Positions 1 to 9,063 are shown, numbered from the stretch's first letter. The stretch: DNA of 64,000 bases from Ruegeria sp. R13_0 (GCF_017743995.1 NZ_JAGHRB010000013.1:61038-125037); one strand, 5' to 3'. The notes: generated from the letters alone by a model not told the origin. Numbers and translations: made by a program.

Positions 1-328
1 GATCAACGCCCGCCTCGCCCTGGTACATCGAGATCCAGTTCTCAAGCGTCGCGGCATCCTTGATGATGCGCGCCGGGAAGTGCGGCATGACCGGGTAACC
101 TTCGGCGGCGATGCGCTTGGCGGTTTTCACCATGTCTTCGATCGGAGTGCCCTCGATATGGGCGATGTAGACACGGGTGCCTTCGGGCAGCAGCGCGCGG
201 AAATCTTCGACCTTTTCTGCGGTGCGCGGCATGACCTCGATCGAGTAGCCCTGCAGAAAGGCTTCGACGGTCGGGTTTACAGGGCCGTTTTCGGCGGCAT
301 CACGTTTCTTGAAGTTCAGCAAAGCCAT
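1..328 (-). CDS. Methylenetetrahydrofolate reductase-like protein, N-terminal part (runs off the window)
   Basis: The 109 visible residues start MALLNFKKRDAAENG at an ATG and continue open to the window edge. The stretch containing EGTRVYIAHIEGTP and GYPVMPHFPAR looks like the first strands and helices of the TIM barrel in the MetF-like reductases of roseobacters, which act in folate one-carbon metabolism; this match is from memory of the family. It lies 26 bp downstream of the 'virulence factor' family gene on the same strand, so the two probably form one transcript. The catalytic and FAD-binding part is outside the window, so the reaction cannot be confirmed. Confidence 0.55.
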   Translation of the reverse strand, partial: MALLNFKKRDAAENGPVNPTVEAFLQGYSIEVMPRTAEKVEDFRALLPEGTRVYIAHIEGTPIEDMVKTAKRIAAEGYPVMPHFPARIIKDAATLENWISMYQGEAGVD

Positions 329-354
329 CGCGGCCTCCCATATAGATTTCGGGC

Positions 355-651
355 TCATGCCCAACCGTCATTCGCGATCAGTGCCTTGATGCGGTCTTGA
401 TCGTATTCCGTTTCCAGACGCACAGCCTGCGCTTCGGCAATCTCGGACGGGTCGCCCTCGACCGCGAAAGGCTCGGCCTTGCGCCATTCGGCGAGGTAGG
501 CGTCACTGTCCTTGGCGTTCACCTTCATGGCGGCGCGGTCGATGGCCTGTTCAAACCGTTCTTCCAACTGCCGCTTTGCGCCACGACGGCCTTTGCCGAC
601 GATGACCTGAGCGGGAATGTCGCGCCAGTACACGATGGTGACGTCAGGCAT
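355..651 (-). CDS. 'Virulence factor' family small protein (PF13769-like)
   Basis: This 98-residue protein begins MPDVTIVYWRDIPAQVIVG. The ATG at 651 is preceded by a strong AGGAGG ribosome site 11 bases upstream, which fixes the start. The VTIVYWRDIPAQV opening, the basic KGRRGAKRQL segment and the acidic C-terminal half resemble the small family named 'virulence factor' in Pfam. The name is historical and says nothing about pathogenicity here. No signal peptide or membrane segment is visible. It sits directly upstream of the MTHFR-like gene; in roseobacters it is typically found beside one-carbon/corrinoid methyl-transfer genes. Molecular function unknown. Confidence 0.6.
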   Translation of the reverse strand: MPDVTIVYWRDIPAQVIVGKGRRGAKRQLEERFEQAIDRAAMKVNAKDSDAYLAEWRKAEPFAVEGDPSEIAEAQAVRLETEYDQDRIKALIANDGWA

Positions 652-842
652 AGCTGTGATTCCTCCTAACCAATGGGGCGGTTCTAAACGTCTATATTGG
701 GCTAAGGAGGTCGGTTTTCGACACCCAGCGCCTTCCAAGCGACCTTTTTGCCTATGACGGTGTACAGTCGTTTTAGCCGGGTTTCACATAAAACCAGATA
801 TCAAAACTTTCAACGCTTGTATGAGGATGACTCAACTCAAGC

Positions 843-872
843 AAAAACCCCGGGCGGCAACACCGTCCGGGG
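843..872 (-). terminator. Rho-independent terminator of the phoX gene
   Basis: On the minus strand a 10-bp GC-rich stem (848-857 pairing with 863-872, one mismatch) closes a 5-base loop and is followed by TTTTT. It lies about 25 bp after the phoX stop codon, the classical position for its terminator, and separates phoX from the one-carbon genes. Confidence 0.85.
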
Positions 873-897
873 CTTGTTTTTAAGGGCGTTTTCGGCC

Positions 898-2784
898 TTA
901 GCCGACCAGACCGCCATCTTCGCGCGTGACCGCGATGATGGCCGAGCGTGGCACGGCATCGCCGCCTTCGGGCCAGTGGCTGTTGCCGTCCTCACCGGGG
1001 TGTTGGACGCCCACAAACATGGTGCGGCGATCCGGCGACCAGCTGAGGCCGGTGATCTCGCACTCATTCGGGCCGACCAGGAAGCGACGGATTTCGCCGG
1101 TGACCGGGTCACCTGCCAACATCTGGTTGTTGCCCTGACCTTCGAAATCACCTTCGTTGCCATAGTTGCCGTCGGTCTGGATCCACAGCAGGCCGTTGCT
1201 GTCGAATTTCAGACCATCGGGTGAGTTGAACATGTTCTCGGCATTGACATTGTCCGACCCGCCATAGGCGTCCTGATGAACATTCGGGTTACCTGCCAGC
1301 ACATACAGATCCCAGCCAAAGCCGGGCGCGGTATGATCGCCACCTTCGGGACGCCAGCGCACGATCTGGCCATAGTTGTTGGCCTCGCGCGGGTTCGGAC
1401 CGTTGACCGAGGTGTCATCCCCACCGGCATTCGGCTTGACGCCCCGGTTCTTGTTGTTGGTCAGACAGCAGTAGACCTCGGCCACGTTCGGGTTGGCCGC
1501 TACCCATTCGGGGCGGTCCATGGTGGTCGCGCCCACAGCAGACGCGCCCTGACGGGTGTGGATGCTGATTTCAGCCTGCGAAGCCAAACCGGTTGTTTCA
1601 GGCGTCAGGTCCAGCCACTCACCAGTGCCGTCATCGTTGAACTTGGCAACCGACAGCGTGCCGTTTTCCAGAAGCGCGTTGGTGTCAACACCCGCCGCAT
1701 AGACACCGTCCGACACGAAGCGGTATAGGAACTCGCCGCGCTCATCATCGCCCATATAGACGACAACGCGACCGTCATTGTTCACGAGGGACTCGGCGTT
1801 TTCATGCTTGAAACGACCTAAAGCGGTCAGCTTGCGCGGGGTCGAGGTCGGGTCGGTCGGGTCGATCTCAACCACATAACCGGCGCGGTTCGGTTCGTTG
1901 GGGTTTTTCGAGACGTCGAAACGGTCATCGATCTTGGCCCAGCCATAGCCCCAGTCGCTGGCCGACACGCCATAGCGCTTGAGTTCCGGGCTGACCTCGT
2001 GGTTTTCGTCTTCCGCCGAGAAGTAGCCGTTAAAGTTCTCTTCACAGGCCAGATAGGTGCCCCACGGCGTCATACCGTTGCCGCAGTTGTTCCAGGTGCC
2101 CTTGGAGGTTGTGCCGGTCGGGTCAGCAGCAGTTTTCATCAGGTCATGGCCCGCAGCCGGTCCGGTGAGGGTCATGTCGGTCTGCGGAGTGATGCGGCGG
2201 TTATACGGGCTGTCCTTGACGATGCCCCATGTGCCGTCGGTATTGGCAATCTCGACCACAGTCACACCATGGGCCATCATACCCTTGGCGACATCGTCGT
2301 CCGAGGCCGCCTTGGCATCGGGGTTGTTGCCCCACAGGATGTCACGATTGGTGTATTCGTTGTTCACGACCAGCAGAACATGACCGTCATGGAAGAACAC
2401 GTCCTGACCGTCGGTGTTGTCGCCAAAGGCGCGTTCCTGACTTGCGGCGGTGCCGCGGGTCGCGTGATCGAACTCGGGCGCGTCAGACCACAGCGGATCG
2501 CCCCATCGTACCATAACCTCGGCCTTGTAGCCTGCGGGCACGACAACCTCATCGGCAGTTGAGACCGGAATCGCCTCGAACGAGAACCGATCAGCTGACG
2601 CGCGCGCACCTGTGGGCAGAAGCGAGCCGCCTACTGCGGTAAAGCTGCCCATGGCCAGAACGCCCCCCAGAAAGCCACGTCGCGACAAGGCGCGTTCGAC
2701 CACGCGGTCGAATTCACATTCTTCGGGGCGCGGATTTACGACTTCATCAAATTCATCGAAGGACAGGGTGCGCTCATCTTTCAT
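898..2784 (-). CDS. phoX: PhoX family (DUF839) alkaline phosphatase, Tat-exported
   Basis: This 628-residue protein has a Tat signal: SRRGFLGG at residues 34-41, then a hydrophobic stretch and a likely AxA cleavage site near residue 60. The mature part is the DUF839/PhoX fold, a calcium-dependent periplasmic phosphomonoesterase that frees phosphate from organic esters; typical stretches are CEENFNGYFS, NAESLVNNDGRVVVYMGDD and SPDGLKFDSNGLLWIQTDGN. I start at ATG 2784 because GGAG lies just upstream; an in-frame extension to 2841 has no ribosome site and would put an odd leader before the Tat signal. It is divergent from ppx, and a possible Pho box lies upstream. PhoX is separate from PhoA and PhoD families. 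Confidence 0.85.
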   Translation of the reverse strand: MKDERTLSFDEFDEVVNPRPEECEFDRVVERALSRRGFLGGVLAMGSFTAVGGSLLPTGARASADRFSFEAIPVSTADEVVVPAGYKAEVMVRWGDPLWSDAPEFDHATRGTAASQERAFGDNTDGQDVFFHDGHVLLVVNNEYTNRDILWGNNPDAKAASDDDVAKGMMAHGVTVVEIANTDGTWGIVKDSPYNRRITPQTDMTLTGPAAGHDLMKTAADPTGTTSKGTWNNCGNGMTPWGTYLACEENFNGYFSAEDENHEVSPELKRYGVSASDWGYGWAKIDDRFDVSKNPNEPNRAGYVVEIDPTDPTSTPRKLTALGRFKHENAESLVNNDGRVVVYMGDDERGEFLYRFVSDGVYAAGVDTNALLENGTLSVAKFNDDGTGEWLDLTPETTGLASQAEISIHTRQGASAVGATTMDRPEWVAANPNVAEVYCCLTNNKNRGVKPNAGGDDTSVNGPNPREANNYGQIVRWRPEGGDHTAPGFGWDLYVLAGNPNVHQDAYGGSDNVNAENMFNSPDGLKFDSNGLLWIQTDGNYGNEGDFEGQGNNQMLAGDPVTGEIRRFLVGPNECEITGLSWSPDRRTMFVGVQHPGEDGNSHWPEGGDAVPRSAIIAVTREDGGLVG

Positions 2785-2858
2785 GGCAGTCTCCGTATCT
2801 GGCTGTAAGCTTGAAGAGAATCCCGAAATGGGGATCGGCACGGGAATTGCATTTCAGT

Positions 2859-2876
2859 ATGAACGCTGTGTGACAC
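2859..2876 (-). promoter_or_regulatory. Candidate Pho box upstream of phoX
   Basis: Read on the minus strand, GTGTCAC and CGTTCAT are separated by four bases, the 7-4-7 layout of a PhoB site (consensus CTGTCAT twice). Each half matches 5 of 7 positions. It is about 75 bp upstream of the phoX start codon, a reasonable activator position. The match is partial and could be chance. Confidence 0.3.
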
Positions 2877-2964
2877 TCACGTTAATTTCAAAATTGAAAT
2901 CACTTGCGCGTCGGCGATCCCCCGCCTAGGGTCAACTTAACTCGAAAATCGGAGGGCGTTACGA

Positions 2965-4077
2965 ATGGCGCCCAAGCGTCCCAAAGGTGCGGGCGCGTTC
3001 CCGAAGGCGGTCGAAAGCCCCGCGCCGGCAAGACCCGATCCAGATGCACTCTATGCGGCGTTGGATCTGGGGACAAATAGCTGCCGCATGTTGATAGCCC
3101 AACCCAAGGGGAGCGGGTTCCATGTGGTCGACAGTTTCTCCAAATCCGTGCAGTTGGGCGCGGGTCTGGAACGCACGGGACGGCTGTCCCGCGCGTCCAT
3201 GTCGCGCACCGTTCAGGCGCTGCGAATCTGCCAGCAAAAGCTCAAGCGCAACAAGGTCAAACGGATGCGCCTGGTCGCAACCGAGGCCTGTCGGCGCGCG
3301 AAGAACTCGCGCGATTTTATCCGGCAGGTGCGGCGCGAAACTGGCCTGAACCTTGAGATCATCCAACCCGAGGAAGAGGCCCGTCTGGCCGTTATCTCCT
3401 GCGCGCCTCTGGTGTCGACCAAGACCGAGCAGTTGCTGGTCGTGGATATCGGCGGCGGCTCGACCGAGCTGGTGTGGATCGACATCTCATCGGTTCCGCG
3501 CCGCGACCGGCCTGCGGCAATCATGCGTCTGCATAACGGCTTTCATACCGCTGACAGCCCCTTTCCGGCCGCCAAGGTCGTGGACTGGATCAGCGTCCCT
3601 CTTGGCGTCGCAACCCTGCGCGACCAGTTTCATGACGTTGAGGATGACTCGGCCCGGTTTGCCCTCATGAGCTGGTTTTTCGAGGAAAACCTCGCCGATT
3701 TTGCCCCTTATAAGGACGAACAGACCCGAGCGGGTTTTCAGATCGTCGGCACCAGCGGCACTGTAACAACTGTAGCCGCCTCGCATCTGGGCCTTAAGCG
3801 CTATGACCGGACCAAGGTGGACGGTTTGCGCATGACCAGCGATCAGATTGACAAAGTCATACGCGGGTATTTAGAACTCGGCCCTCACGGGCGACGCCGA
3901 GACCCTCGGATTGGGGATGACCGGCAGGCCCTGATCATGTCCGGCTCGGCCATTTTGCAGGCCCTTTTGCGTTGCTGGCCCACCGACCGCCTGTCTGTTG
4001 CGGATCGGGGACTGCGCGAAGGACTGCTTTATGCGCAGATGAGCGCGGACGGCGTATTGGAAGACGGACCGTTCTGA
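2965..4077 (+). CDS. ppx: Ppx/GppA family exopolyphosphatase
   Basis: The 370-residue protein belongs to the sugar kinase/actin-like Ppx/GppA phosphatases, which remove terminal phosphate from polyphosphate or convert pppGpp to ppGpp. The phosphate-binding loops are visible: DLGTNS at residues 34-39, DIGGGSTE at 161-168, and GTSGTVTT further on; the PEEEARL stretch near 135 holds the expected catalytic glutamate. It lacks the C-terminal HD-type domain of the long E. coli enzyme, so it is the short, single-module form. ATG 2965 has GGAGG upstream. Its stop overlaps the rlmE start, so the two are co-translated. Polyphosphatase versus pppGpp phosphatase cannot be told apart from sequence. Confidence 0.85.
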   Translation: MAPKRPKGAGAFPKAVESPAPARPDPDALYAALDLGTNSCRMLIAQPKGSGFHVVDSFSKSVQLGAGLERTGRLSRASMSRTVQALRICQQKLKRNKVKRMRLVATEACRRAKNSRDFIRQVRRETGLNLEIIQPEEEARLAVISCAPLVSTKTEQLLVVDIGGGSTELVWIDISSVPRRDRPAAIMRLHNGFHTADSPFPAAKVVDWISVPLGVATLRDQFHDVEDDSARFALMSWFFEENLADFAPYKDEQTRAGFQIVGTSGTVTTVAASHLGLKRYDRTKVDGLRMTSDQIDKVIRGYLELGPHGRRRDPRIGDDRQALIMSGSAILQALLRCWPTDRLSVADRGLREGLLYAQMSADGVLEDGPF

Positions 4078-4799
4078 TGGCGAAGACACCGAGTGGAAAA
4101 AACACCTCAGGCCGTGGACAGCGTGACCTGAAGGTCAAGGTGAAGACGGCGCGTGGGCGCAAGCTCAGCTCGACCCGCTGGCTCGAGCGGCAGTTGAATG
4201 ACCCCTATGTGAAGCGCGCGAATGCCGAAGGCTATCGTGGGCGCGCTGCGTTCAAGATCCTTGAGCTGGATGAGAAATTCCGCTTTCTGGTCCCCGGCGC
4301 GCGCGTTGTTGACTTGGGCTGTGCCCCCGGTGGCTGGCTGCAGGTCGCCGTCAAGCGGGTGAATGCACTCGGCGAGAAAAGCGGCAAGCGTATCGGCACC
4401 GTTCTGGGTGTTGACCTGCAAGAGGTTGAACCGGTTGCAGGCGCGACGGCCCATGTGCTGGATTTCATGGAAGATGACGCGGACCTCAAGGTCAAAGAGT
4501 GGCTGGGCGGCAAGGCGGACGTTGTGATGTCGGACATGGCTGCCGCGTCTTCGGGTCACAAGCAGACCGACCATTTGCGGATCATGGCCCTGTGCGAAAC
4601 CGCCGCTTACTTTGCCTTTGATGTGCTGGAAGAAGGCGGCACCTTTGTGGCCAAGGTTCTGGCCGGTGGCGCCGAGGGCGATTTGCAAAAGCTGCTCAAG
4701 CAGAAGTTCGAGAAAGTCGCAAACGTCAAACCGCCTGCATCGCGTTCGGACAGTTCCGAGAAGTTCGTGGTTGCGACCGGATTCCGAGGCGGCGCCTAG
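4077..4799 (+). CDS. rlmE: 23S rRNA (uridine-2552 2'-O) methyltransferase RlmE (FtsJ/RrmJ)
   Basis: This 240-residue protein methylates U2552 of 23S rRNA in the peptidyl-transferase A-loop using SAM. The SAM motif DLGCAPGGW is at residues 79-87. The K-D-K-E catalytic tetrad can be read: K60 in [11 protein letters not shown] in [11 protein letters not shown] in [10 protein letters not shown] and E in [13 protein letters not shown]. The lysine- and arginine-rich first 35 residues suit rRNA binding. The start ATG overlaps the ppx stop (TGATG), and this coupling decides the start over a longer open frame. Its stop shares a CTAG tetramer with a possible small convergent gene. Confidence 0.93.
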   Translation: MAKTPSGKNTSGRGQRDLKVKVKTARGRKLSSTRWLERQLNDPYVKRANAEGYRGRAAFKILELDEKFRFLVPGARVVDLGCAPGGWLQVAVKRVNALGEKSGKRIGTVLGVDLQEVEPVAGATAHVLDFMEDDADLKVKEWLGGKADVVMSDMAAASSGHKQTDHLRIMALCETAAYFAFDVLEEGGTFVAKVLAGGAEGDLQKLLKQKFEKVANVKPPASRSDSSEKFVVATGFRGGA

Positions 4800-4984
4800 T
4801 CCTCAAGTACGATCTGACCGGCCAACCGCTGTTCGCGTAGCGACGCGGCGGCGATGCCTTGCAGCATCAGCCCCTCACCATGGTTCAGATCAATCGGCTT
4901 GCGGTCTCGAAGTTCCGCGATCCGTTGATCCATTGAGACCTGCCTGCCACTTAAGGCTGGCTGTTTCAAAACATGTTCCGACAT
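4796..4984 (-). CDS. Possible small hypothetical protein convergent with rlmE
   Basis: A 62-codon frame starts at ATG 4984 (AGG six bases upstream); an inner ATG at 4933, also with AGG nearby, would give 45 residues beginning [13 protein letters not shown]. The sequence is hydrophilic and protein-like, with the run [17 protein letters not shown], but I recognise no family. Its stop codon shares the palindrome CTAG with the rlmE stop, an arrangement seen at two other well-supported gene ends in this window. That and plausible composition are the only support; it may not be a gene. Confidence 0.35.
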   Translation of the reverse strand: MSEHVLKQPALSGRQVSMDQRIAELRDRKPIDLNHGEGLMLQGIAAASLREQRLAGQIVLED

Positions 4985-5085
4985 ATGACACCTAATACGA
5001 CCCGTTGGCCTGACACCCTCAGACATAGGTCTACCTGTGAAATCTGCCGGGATGATGGCGCGAAACGGGCGTGCAAAGGCCGTTC

Positions 5086-6975
5086 TTATGGCCCGAGTTG
5101 CCGAGAAAACTCTTGCAGGTTCGGATCATTGGGAATGCGCTGCAAGCCCTCCTGCACGACCTCACGCGCGGCCTGCGGCCCGCGATTGATCTGCGCCAGC
5201 TGCACCAGCATCGGCCAGGCTTCCGAACGCTGAGGGTCGAGGGTCACAACCTCGCGAAAGGCACGCTCGGCTGCTGGAGCGTTGCGGAAGGTCAGTGCCA
5301 TTCCGCCTAGCACCATATGGGTTTCAGGGAAATCCAGACGGTTTGCGATTGCCCCTTGCCACTCGGCAGTGGCCTGCCCTGCCAAGATCCGTTGTTCCTG
5401 CGTCAACGCCTCGGACGGGATTGTCAGGACCTCTTTCGCCGCCGAAATCCGAACGTTGCGCAGCGGGTCGGAAAGCAATGGTTCCAACCGCTGCACCTGA
5501 TCGCGGGGAGAGGCCTGACGTTGCAAAGTCACAGCGTTGGCCCGAACCAGCGGGTCGGCATCCGTCAGTAACTCCGCCGTGGCGTCGGCCATCTGACGTG
5601 AGCCGAAGGGTTGCAGCAGATACGCCGCTGTTGCGCGCACGATCCCGGCCTGAGACGGATCGTTGGCAATCGCCAGCAGACCTTCGGGACTGTCCGCCTG
5701 CCCCGCCATCGCTGGCGCAAAGACCGAACCGAAATGCAGACCGCGATGGGTTGAGTCCGGAAACCAGCCCTCGATTTGCGCCGCGGCCCATGGCTGGTCT
5801 TTGTCGGTGTGGCAATCAGTACAGGCGTCCTGACCAAGGCCCAGATCAGGGCGCGGCACACGGAAACTGTGATCCCGACGACCGTCGACGCCCATATAGA
5901 CACGCTCGATCATGTGGCAGGTCTTGCATTGCGCGCCTGCGCTGTCTTCGGGGTGGTGGTGATGCTCGGGCGTGTCATAGTCCTTGTGGGCCAGAGTTGG
6001 GAAATCCGGATTGCCTGCCGGAGAATGGCATTGCGTGCAGACCCCATTGCCATCGGCCCTCAGCGTCGCGCTATGGGGTTCGTGGCAGTTCATGCAGCCC
6101 ACGCCCTGCGCATACATTTTGGATTGCAGGAAGGACCCGTAAACATAGACCTCATCCAAAATCTGACCGTCGGGGTGATAGGCCCCCGGTCGCAGCAGCG
6201 CCAGATTGTAGGCGTCGTGATAGGGCGTTCCGGGCAGAGGGTTGCCCTGCTCATGCGCCTCGCGACGGGAATGGCACCCTGCGCATTGCTGAATTTCGGC
6301 CTCGGTCTGGCCCTTGCCCCATGACATCGCGAACCCGGCCTCGCCCACCCCTTCGGGCAGTACACGGCCATTGACCCAGTCGATATGCGCCGAGCCGGGA
6401 CCGTGGCAGGCCTCACACCCGACGCCGATCTCAGCTTGGCGAGACTGGTAACTGCGGGTTTGCGCGTCGTAGTTCTTTTCAAATCCCGTTGCGTGGCATT
6501 CAGCGCAGCGGGCGTTCCAGTTCTTGTAGGGTCCGGTCCAGTGCAGCCCGTCATCCGGGGGCAAATCCTGATCCGGGTAGAGGTGGAACCAGCGCTTGTT
6601 TTCCGTGTCCCAAACCACGTCGAAACTCTGCAATCGACCGGGATCGGTTTCGAACAGGTATTGCTGCAAGGGTTCTATGCCGACGACTGAGTGGACGTCA
6701 TATTCGGTCATCACACCGTCTTTTTCAGTGACCTGAGCGGTTGGGACCTCGCCGCTATGGTCGAACAGGACCGACATGCCGTCATGCTCAAAGCGGGTGC
6801 CATCAAAATCGGCAACGATCCTACCTGCGCCGACCTCGGTCCAGGCGAGTGCGTGGTGAGAGTTGGCCCAGGCCTCGGCCTCATCTACGTGACAATCCGC
6901 GCATTGATCCGAACCGACATAGGACTGCGCGTTGGCGGCCCCGGCCAAGGCGACAAACAGCAACGCCCACCTCAT
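5086..6975 (-). CDS. Periplasmic octaheme c-type cytochrome with HEAT and TPR-like C-terminus
   Basis: The 629-residue protein has a Sec signal (cleavage probably after residue 16, AANA|QSY) and eight CXXCH haem sites, starting at residues 25, 157, 187, 231, 294, 313, 350 and 385. The order resembles cytochrome c554/NrfA-type multihaem proteins, but no CXXCK site is present. After about residue 420 the haem part gives way to HEAT-like repeats (DADPLVRANAVTL, DPLRNVRISAAKEV) and then TPR-like helices (GGMALTFRNAPAAERAF and following), suggesting a protein-docking tail. The substrate is unknown; a periplasmic electron-transfer or N/S-compound redox role is inference. The start overlaps the end of the BrkB-type gene by four bases (ATGA), so the two are translationally coupled. 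Confidence 0.85.
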   Translation of the reverse strand: MRWALLFVALAGAANAQSYVGSDQCADCHVDEAEAWANSHHALAWTEVGAGRIVADFDGTRFEHDGMSVLFDHSGEVPTAQVTEKDGVMTEYDVHSVVGIEPLQQYLFETDPGRLQSFDVVWDTENKRWFHLYPDQDLPPDDGLHWTGPYKNWNARCAECHATGFEKNYDAQTRSYQSRQAEIGVGCEACHGPGSAHIDWVNGRVLPEGVGEAGFAMSWGKGQTEAEIQQCAGCHSRREAHEQGNPLPGTPYHDAYNLALLRPGAYHPDGQILDEVYVYGSFLQSKMYAQGVGCMNCHEPHSATLRADGNGVCTQCHSPAGNPDFPTLAHKDYDTPEHHHHPEDSAGAQCKTCHMIERVYMGVDGRRDHSFRVPRPDLGLGQDACTDCHTDKDQPWAAAQIEGWFPDSTHRGLHFGSVFAPAMAGQADSPEGLLAIANDPSQAGIVRATAAYLLQPFGSRQMADATAELLTDADPLVRANAVTLQRQASPRDQVQRLEPLLSDPLRNVRISAAKEVLTIPSEALTQEQRILAGQATAEWQGAIANRLDFPETHMVLGGMALTFRNAPAAERAFREVVTLDPQRSEAWPMLVQLAQINRGPQAAREVVQEGLQRIPNDPNLQEFSRQLGP

Positions 6976-7838
6976 GCCCGTGCGCCTTGTTCGTCGCGCT
7001 GCATATCCATCAAAGCGCCGTTATACTCCGCGCCGAGGATCAGGATCGCCGCACACAGATAGAGGAAAATCAACGCCGCCATCGCCCCCGCCAACCCGGC
7101 ATAGGTGGCGCTGTAGCTGGCGAACTGGCCTATATAGATGGAAAACCCCCACCCTCCGGCCCCCAGCAGAACAAGGGTCAGAACGACGCCGGGCAAGATC
7201 TGCGTCACCCGATGGCGCCCGGTTGGCAGGATCAGATGCGCCAGCAGGATCGTACCCGCCGGAACCGCAATCGTGAAGGTCCAGCGCAGCCGGTCCACCG
7301 ACAACCAGTTCGAGACATCCACATCCGTATGCTCGGACACGAGCTGCGTGTAGACGGGCAAGACAACCTCGACTGCGGCGATGATCAGGATCGCAGCGCC
7401 GCCCAGAATGACAAGACCAATGCAGAGCAACCGCGTTTTCCAGAACGGCCAGCTGTCCTGATCATGATAGGCCTGATTCATCGCTGCCCGCACCGCAGCC
7501 ACCCCGTTCGAGGCGAAATAGACCGCCAGCAGACCGCCGATGGTAATCACGCCCGAGCCGGAGTTCTGCAGCACCGCGCGCAACTCGGAGACGATCGGTG
7601 CAGCTACATCCTGTGGCCATGCGCCGAAAATCAGCTCGATCAATTCGTCATTCACATAGCCCTGAGACAAAGCGCCCGCCAGCGCCACTGTAAACAGAAC
7701 AAAGGGAAAAAGCGCCATCATCATCGACATGGCGACATGGCTGCTCATGACAAAGCCGTTCTTCTCGCCAAAGCGCCGAACGGCCAGGAAAAACGCCTTT
7801 ATCAAACGGCTTGATATGGGATTCGCAGCACTGGACAT
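6972..7838 (-). CDS. YihY/BrkB family inner-membrane protein
   Basis: This 288-residue protein has about six hydrophobic segments (for example MSMMMALFPFVLFTVALAGALSQ region, ITIGGLLAVYFASNG, IGLVILGGAAILIIAAVEVV). The N-terminal NGFVMSSHVAMSMMMALFPF and the YFASNGVAAVRAAMNQAY stretch are typical of the YihY/BrkB (formerly RNase BN) family, whose function is unsettled. I take ATG 7838; an in-frame extension upstream has no typical features. No clear ribosome site precedes the ATG, and a short hairpin (7847-7870) lies just before it. It is the first gene of a two-gene operon with the octaheme cytochrome and is divergent from the AI-2E family gene. Confidence 0.82.
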   Translation of the reverse strand: MSSAANPISSRLIKAFFLAVRRFGEKNGFVMSSHVAMSMMMALFPFVLFTVALAGALSQGYVNDELIELIFGAWPQDVAAPIVSELRAVLQNSGSGVITIGGLLAVYFASNGVAAVRAAMNQAYHDQDSWPFWKTRLLCIGLVILGGAAILIIAAVEVVLPVYTQLVSEHTDVDVSNWLSVDRLRWTFTIAVPAGTILLAHLILPTGRHRVTQILPGVVLTLVLLGAGGWGFSIYIGQFASYSATYAGLAGAMAALIFLYLCAAILILGAEYNGALMDMQRDEQGARA

Positions 7839-7977
7839 AGGGAACTCTACCCTGCGCACCCTACGGGTAGAAGCCACCCAAGCGGAAAAACAATCATATA
7901 AATAATTGAGCGCATTGCATAAACTCTTTGCCCTGTGCAGGATCGTATCAAGCACCTTGCCTCAATCAGGTTTGCAC

Positions 7978-9063
7978 ATGCCTCTGGACCCGAACACCAC
8001 CAAGCAAGTCCCCCGCGCCACACTGCCTGTGGTGCGTGATACCTGTATTGTCGCGACCCTTCTGGTATTGGGACTCTACGCAGGGGCTGCCTTCCTGATC
8101 CCGCTGACCATGGCGTTGCTAGTCAACGTGCTGATCATCGCGCTTAGCGACCGGATCGCTGCCCTGACGCGTGTCCCCGTCTGGCTCGCCAACATAGCCG
8201 GCGTCACCGTGGTTCTGGCTGGCCTGTTCATGATCATGTATATCCTCGGCAGTCAGGCCACCCAGTTTGCCCGCACCGTCGGCACCTATGAGGAGCAATT
8301 CGACAATGCCGTGAACCGCATCGCTGGATTGGTCGGCAGTGATGTGACGCGTTTTATCCGGGATAATCTGGTCAGCATCGACATGTCCTATGTCGCCCGC
8401 ATCCTACTGGGCAGCGCGACATCGTTGCTGAACCAGTTCTTCCTGATCAGCCTCTATGTTGCGTTTCTGATGGCCGAGCGTCTGGCGTTTCGGAAGAAGA
8501 TCCAGATGGCCGCCGGCAACCCTCAGACTGGTCGAGAATTCGCGGCCATGCTGGATGCGATCTCGATCAGTCTGCAACGTTATGTCGGGGTCAAAACGCT
8601 GATCAGCCTGATCACGGCAGGCATCAGCTACAGCATTTTTCGCTTGCTGGGCCTTGAATATGCCGAGACATGGGCCGTGCTGACCTTTGCACTGAACTTC
8701 ATCCCCTCGATCGGGTCGATCATTGCCGTCATCTTCCCCGCGATGATCGCCCTGGTACAATTCGAAAGCATCGCTCCGTTTCTGGTGGTGGTTCTAGGCT
8801 GCGGTACCATCCAGTTCGTGATCGGCAATTTCCTCGATCCGGCGTTGCTGGGCCGGTCGCTGAACATGTCGACCTTTCTGGTCATCCTCGCCCTGATGTT
8901 CTGGACCACCGTATGGGGCCTGATCGGAGCCTTCCTGAGCGTCCCCCTAACTGTCTGTATCCTGATCGTCTTCAGCCATATCCCGGCGCTGAGGCCTGTT
9001 GCGATCCTGATGTCTCTGGATGGCAGGCTTGGGGATGACAGCAACGGCGCGGTTTCCGGCTAG
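7978..9063 (+). CDS. AI-2E family transporter (PerM/YdiK-type membrane protein)
   Basis: The 361-residue protein has the family's typical pattern: two N-terminal membrane segments, a third near LANIAGVTVVLAGLFMIMYILG, a soluble stretch, and a C-terminal block of about four helices containing FALNFIPSIGSIIAVIFPA and a late GLIGAFLSVPLTV. In E. coli TqsA exports the quorum signal AI-2, but most members have other or unknown substrates (some are Na+/H+ antiporters), so no substrate is assigned. ATG 7978 has AGG about eight bases upstream; a longer frame would need a TTG start. It is divergent from the BrkB-type gene across a 139-bp gap. Confidence 0.85.
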   Translation: MPLDPNTTKQVPRATLPVVRDTCIVATLLVLGLYAGAAFLIPLTMALLVNVLIIALSDRIAALTRVPVWLANIAGVTVVLAGLFMIMYILGSQATQFARTVGTYEEQFDNAVNRIAGLVGSDVTRFIRDNLVSIDMSYVARILLGSATSLLNQFFLISLYVAFLMAERLAFRKKIQMAAGNPQTGREFAAMLDAISISLQRYVGVKTLISLITAGISYSIFRLLGLEYAETWAVLTFALNFIPSIGSIIAVIFPAMIALVQFESIAPFLVVVLGCGTIQFVIGNFLDPALLGRSLNMSTFLVILALMFWTTVWGLIGAFLSVPLTVCILIVFSHIPALRPVAILMSLDGRLGDDSNGAVSG

